From Blepharisma stoltei (taxonomy: Eukaryota > Ciliophora > Heterotrichea > Heterotrichida > Blepharismidae): a stretch of DNA of 64,000 nt. The stretch covers positions 907,001 through 971,000 of the forward strand of contig CAJZBQ010000004.1 of NCBI GenBank assembly GCA_914767885.1, in the 5' to 3' direction. The stretch's first letter is position 1. Every line of letters starts with the position of its first letter. Under the pieces are notes generated by a model. That model made no database searches. It was not told the DNA's origin and was given only the letters and a program-made list of their open reading frames with translations. Positions 62,626 through 64,000 of the stretch are shown here, piece by piece. Both the position numbers and the translations under genes were made by a program.

Positions 62626-63858
62626 ATGCTCAAAGTTCTTGTGGGTGCTAAAAGAGTTATTGATGCCTATGCCAAAGTTCGTTTACTCCCTGATAACTCA
62701 GGTGTTGATCTCAGTACAGTGAAGATGGCCATGAACCCTTTTTGTGAAATTGCTGTTGAAGAGGCAGTCAGATTGAAAGAATCAGGAAAAGCATCAGAGG
62801 TTACTGTATTAACTATTGGTCCTAAACAAGCTTCTGATGTCCTAAGAGCTGCACTCGCAATGGGAGCAGATAAAGCTGTTCACGTTCACGTTGAAGAAAG
62901 AATTGATAGAGATATTCTCCCATTAAGCATTGCACAAATTTTCAGAGCACTTATAGCAAGAGATAACTACAGTTTAGTCCTTCTTGGAAAACAGTCAATT
63001 GATTCAGATAGTAACCAAGTCGGACAGCTGTTAGCTGGGCTACTTAACTGGCCTCAGGCATATACATAAAAAATGGTGACGACAGACCACCCGACCTCTC
63101 GACCCTATTTCTTCAACATCAGCAGGCAACAGCCCAGTGTCGGAGATTTAGGTGGAAAAGGGCCGGTAATCCTTTATGTATAGTCGGGCTGGGTTTTCTT
63201 CGAGCCCGAGGAGCTAATTCTCGGACTTGGAGTTTTTCCTCCAGGACAACCATTGGAAAGGGCAAGGTCGGCCAATGTTTGAGGGCAATATGACCCTCAG
63301 ACCCTGAAGACGGTATTTGCCCAACGAGAAACTGGGAGTTTCGACCCAGGTGGCTGGCCCTTAGACTCTAGAAGCCGTGGAAGTCAAGACTGGTTGCGCG
63401 AATCCCTTGTTTGAGGCAACAAGGAGGGTGTCCGCCGAGGCTCTTTCAGGGGCGATGAGCGTCTAGGGGTACGAATCCCCGGCCCTGCAAGGCAAACGGC
63501 TTAATCTAATCTAATCTAACTGGCCTCAGCAACTTTTCTAAATAAATTAGAAATCAACCAAACAGTAAGGGCAACGCGTGAAATAGATGGTGGGTTACAG
63601 ACTATAGAGTTCCCTCCTCCTGCTGTTTTAACGTGTGATTTAAGACTAAATACCCCTAGATTTACAGCAATCCCTTCAATAATGAAAGCTAAGAAAAAAC
63701 CATTGGAAACATTAACCCCTGACAAGCTTGGTGTAGACTTAACTCCTGGCTACCAAACACTGTCTGTTGAGCCTCCAGACAAGAGAAAAGCAGGAATAAA
63801 GGTAGAAAGCGTTGATCAGCTCCTTGACAAGCTCCGCAATGAAGCCAAAGTAATATAA
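62626..63858 (+). CDS. Electron transfer flavoprotein beta subunit, one SINE-like IES
   Basis: 253 aa after removal of 63061-63531 (762 nt). Begins MLKVLVGAKRVIDAYAKVRL; MNPFCEIAVEEAVRLKE; LTIGPKQASDVLRAALAMGA; LLGKQSIDSDSNQVGQLLAG; WPQATFLNKLEINQTVRATR; EIDGGLQTIEFPPPAVLTCD; LRLNTPRFTAIPSIMKAKKK. AMNPFCE, the adenine-binding core and the IMKAKKK recognition loop are typical of ETF-beta. It shuttles electrons from acyl-CoA dehydrogenases to the respiratory chain in mitochondria. The frame is continuous only if GGCA of the left repeat copy is kept. Confidence 0.95.
63061..63516 (+). mobile_element. SINE-like element inside ETF-beta; IES 63061-63531
   Basis: The direct repeat is taactggcctcaggca at 63045-63060 and taactggcctcagca (one G fewer) at 63517-63531. 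It starts atacataaaaaatggtgacg and ends with the tail ttaatctaatctaatc. It shares several blocks with 31156-31598. A ggggtacgaatcccc stem-loop at 63466-63480 resembles a tRNA T-arm. Confidence 0.88.
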
Positions 63859-63890
63859 AGGAGCTTAATTTCAAATAGAAGTAATAAAAT

Positions 63891-64000
63891 GGTAGGAATA
63901 TTCCATATGTTTATTCTCAGCAATCTATTTGCTTTCTACATTTTTGTTAGAAGGTTAAAATGCTTTATTTTGGTTTCCCTGACCAAATTGTTTCTTTGAG
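63891..64000 (+). CDS. Possible 5' part of a gene running off the window
   Basis: An open frame from the ATG at 63891 (MVGIFHMFILSNLFAFYIFV, then RRLKC) to the edge, hydrophobic enough to be a signal anchor. It starts 32 bp after the ETF-beta stop. An alternative ATG at 63960 in another frame reads MLYFGFPDQIVSL. Too short to decide. Confidence 0.25.

Noticed and set aside
63466-63480. T-arm-like stem-loop suggesting a tRNA gene
   Set aside because: No acceptor, D or anticodon arms around it. Best seen as part of the SINE-like element, possibly of tRNA descent.

Overview
The window looks like germline (micronuclear-type) DNA of a heterotrich ciliate close to Blepharisma. Three direct observations support this. 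Dozens of conserved proteins read through only if UGA is tryptophan while UAA and UAG stop. Nearly all introns are exactly 15 nt (GT...AG, many GTAA...TAG). Gene density is very high, with 20-110 bp between many neighbours. Genus and germline status are inferred from established knowledge: Blepharisma combines UGA=Trp, 15-16 nt introns and internal eliminated sequences (IESs). No species marker gene was seen.

At least 16 coding regions are broken by inserts whose precise removal restores the reading frame and the conserved motif. These are IESs, and three classes are visible. (1) About 15 SINE-like elements of 375-660 bp are flanked by 8-18 bp target-site duplications (TSDs). Most begin near AAAATGG(C/T)G, end in an AT-rich simple tail, and some carry a 5' hairpin. 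(2) MITE-like elements of 230-360 bp have CTCCC...GGGAG inverted ends and a 3-bp TAA/TTA/TGA duplication (families A, B and C here). (3) AT-rich short IESs of 39, 47, 71, 109 and 113 bp are bounded by TA-containing repeats. Where both ends could be fixed, coding length minus IESs and introns is a multiple of three: calcineurin, CDC14, CDPK, MAPKK, actin, MPC, ETF-beta, the F-box/CDK/cyclin gene and others.

Layout. 1-9.7 kb: TMEM216-like ciliary protein, calcineurin A, a WWE protein, a coiled-coil protein, a mitochondrial cluster (MPC and two COA1-like genes) and CDC14. 9.7-19.8 kb: ankyrin protein, a large HAMP/TPR sensor, coiled-coil and C2-like proteins, a RING/B-box protein with four IESs, and a K+ channel. 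19.8-31 kb: RING, Rab, GDT1/TMEM165, eIF4E, repeat-rich spacers, a peroxidase and an RRM-WW-RRM protein. 31-44.8 kb: ARMC9, two hypotheticals, a MITE-rich spacer, a zinc-finger protein, a DHHC acyltransferase, a 920-aa acidic membrane protein and an LRR protein. 44.9-57.3 kb: CDPK, an OPR/FASTK-like repeat protein, PLAC8, MAPKK, actin, two unknowns and dynein-2 light intermediate chain. 57.3-64 kb: a decayed ORF, the F-box-CDK-cyclin fusion, a RING-H2 protein and ETF-beta.

The most unusual item is 58558-61685. After removal of two IESs it encodes one 707-aa protein with an F-box, a CDK-family kinase domain lacking key catalytic residues, and a cyclin box. This suggests a pre-assembled, catalytically dead CDK-cyclin joined to an SCF ubiquitin-ligase adaptor.
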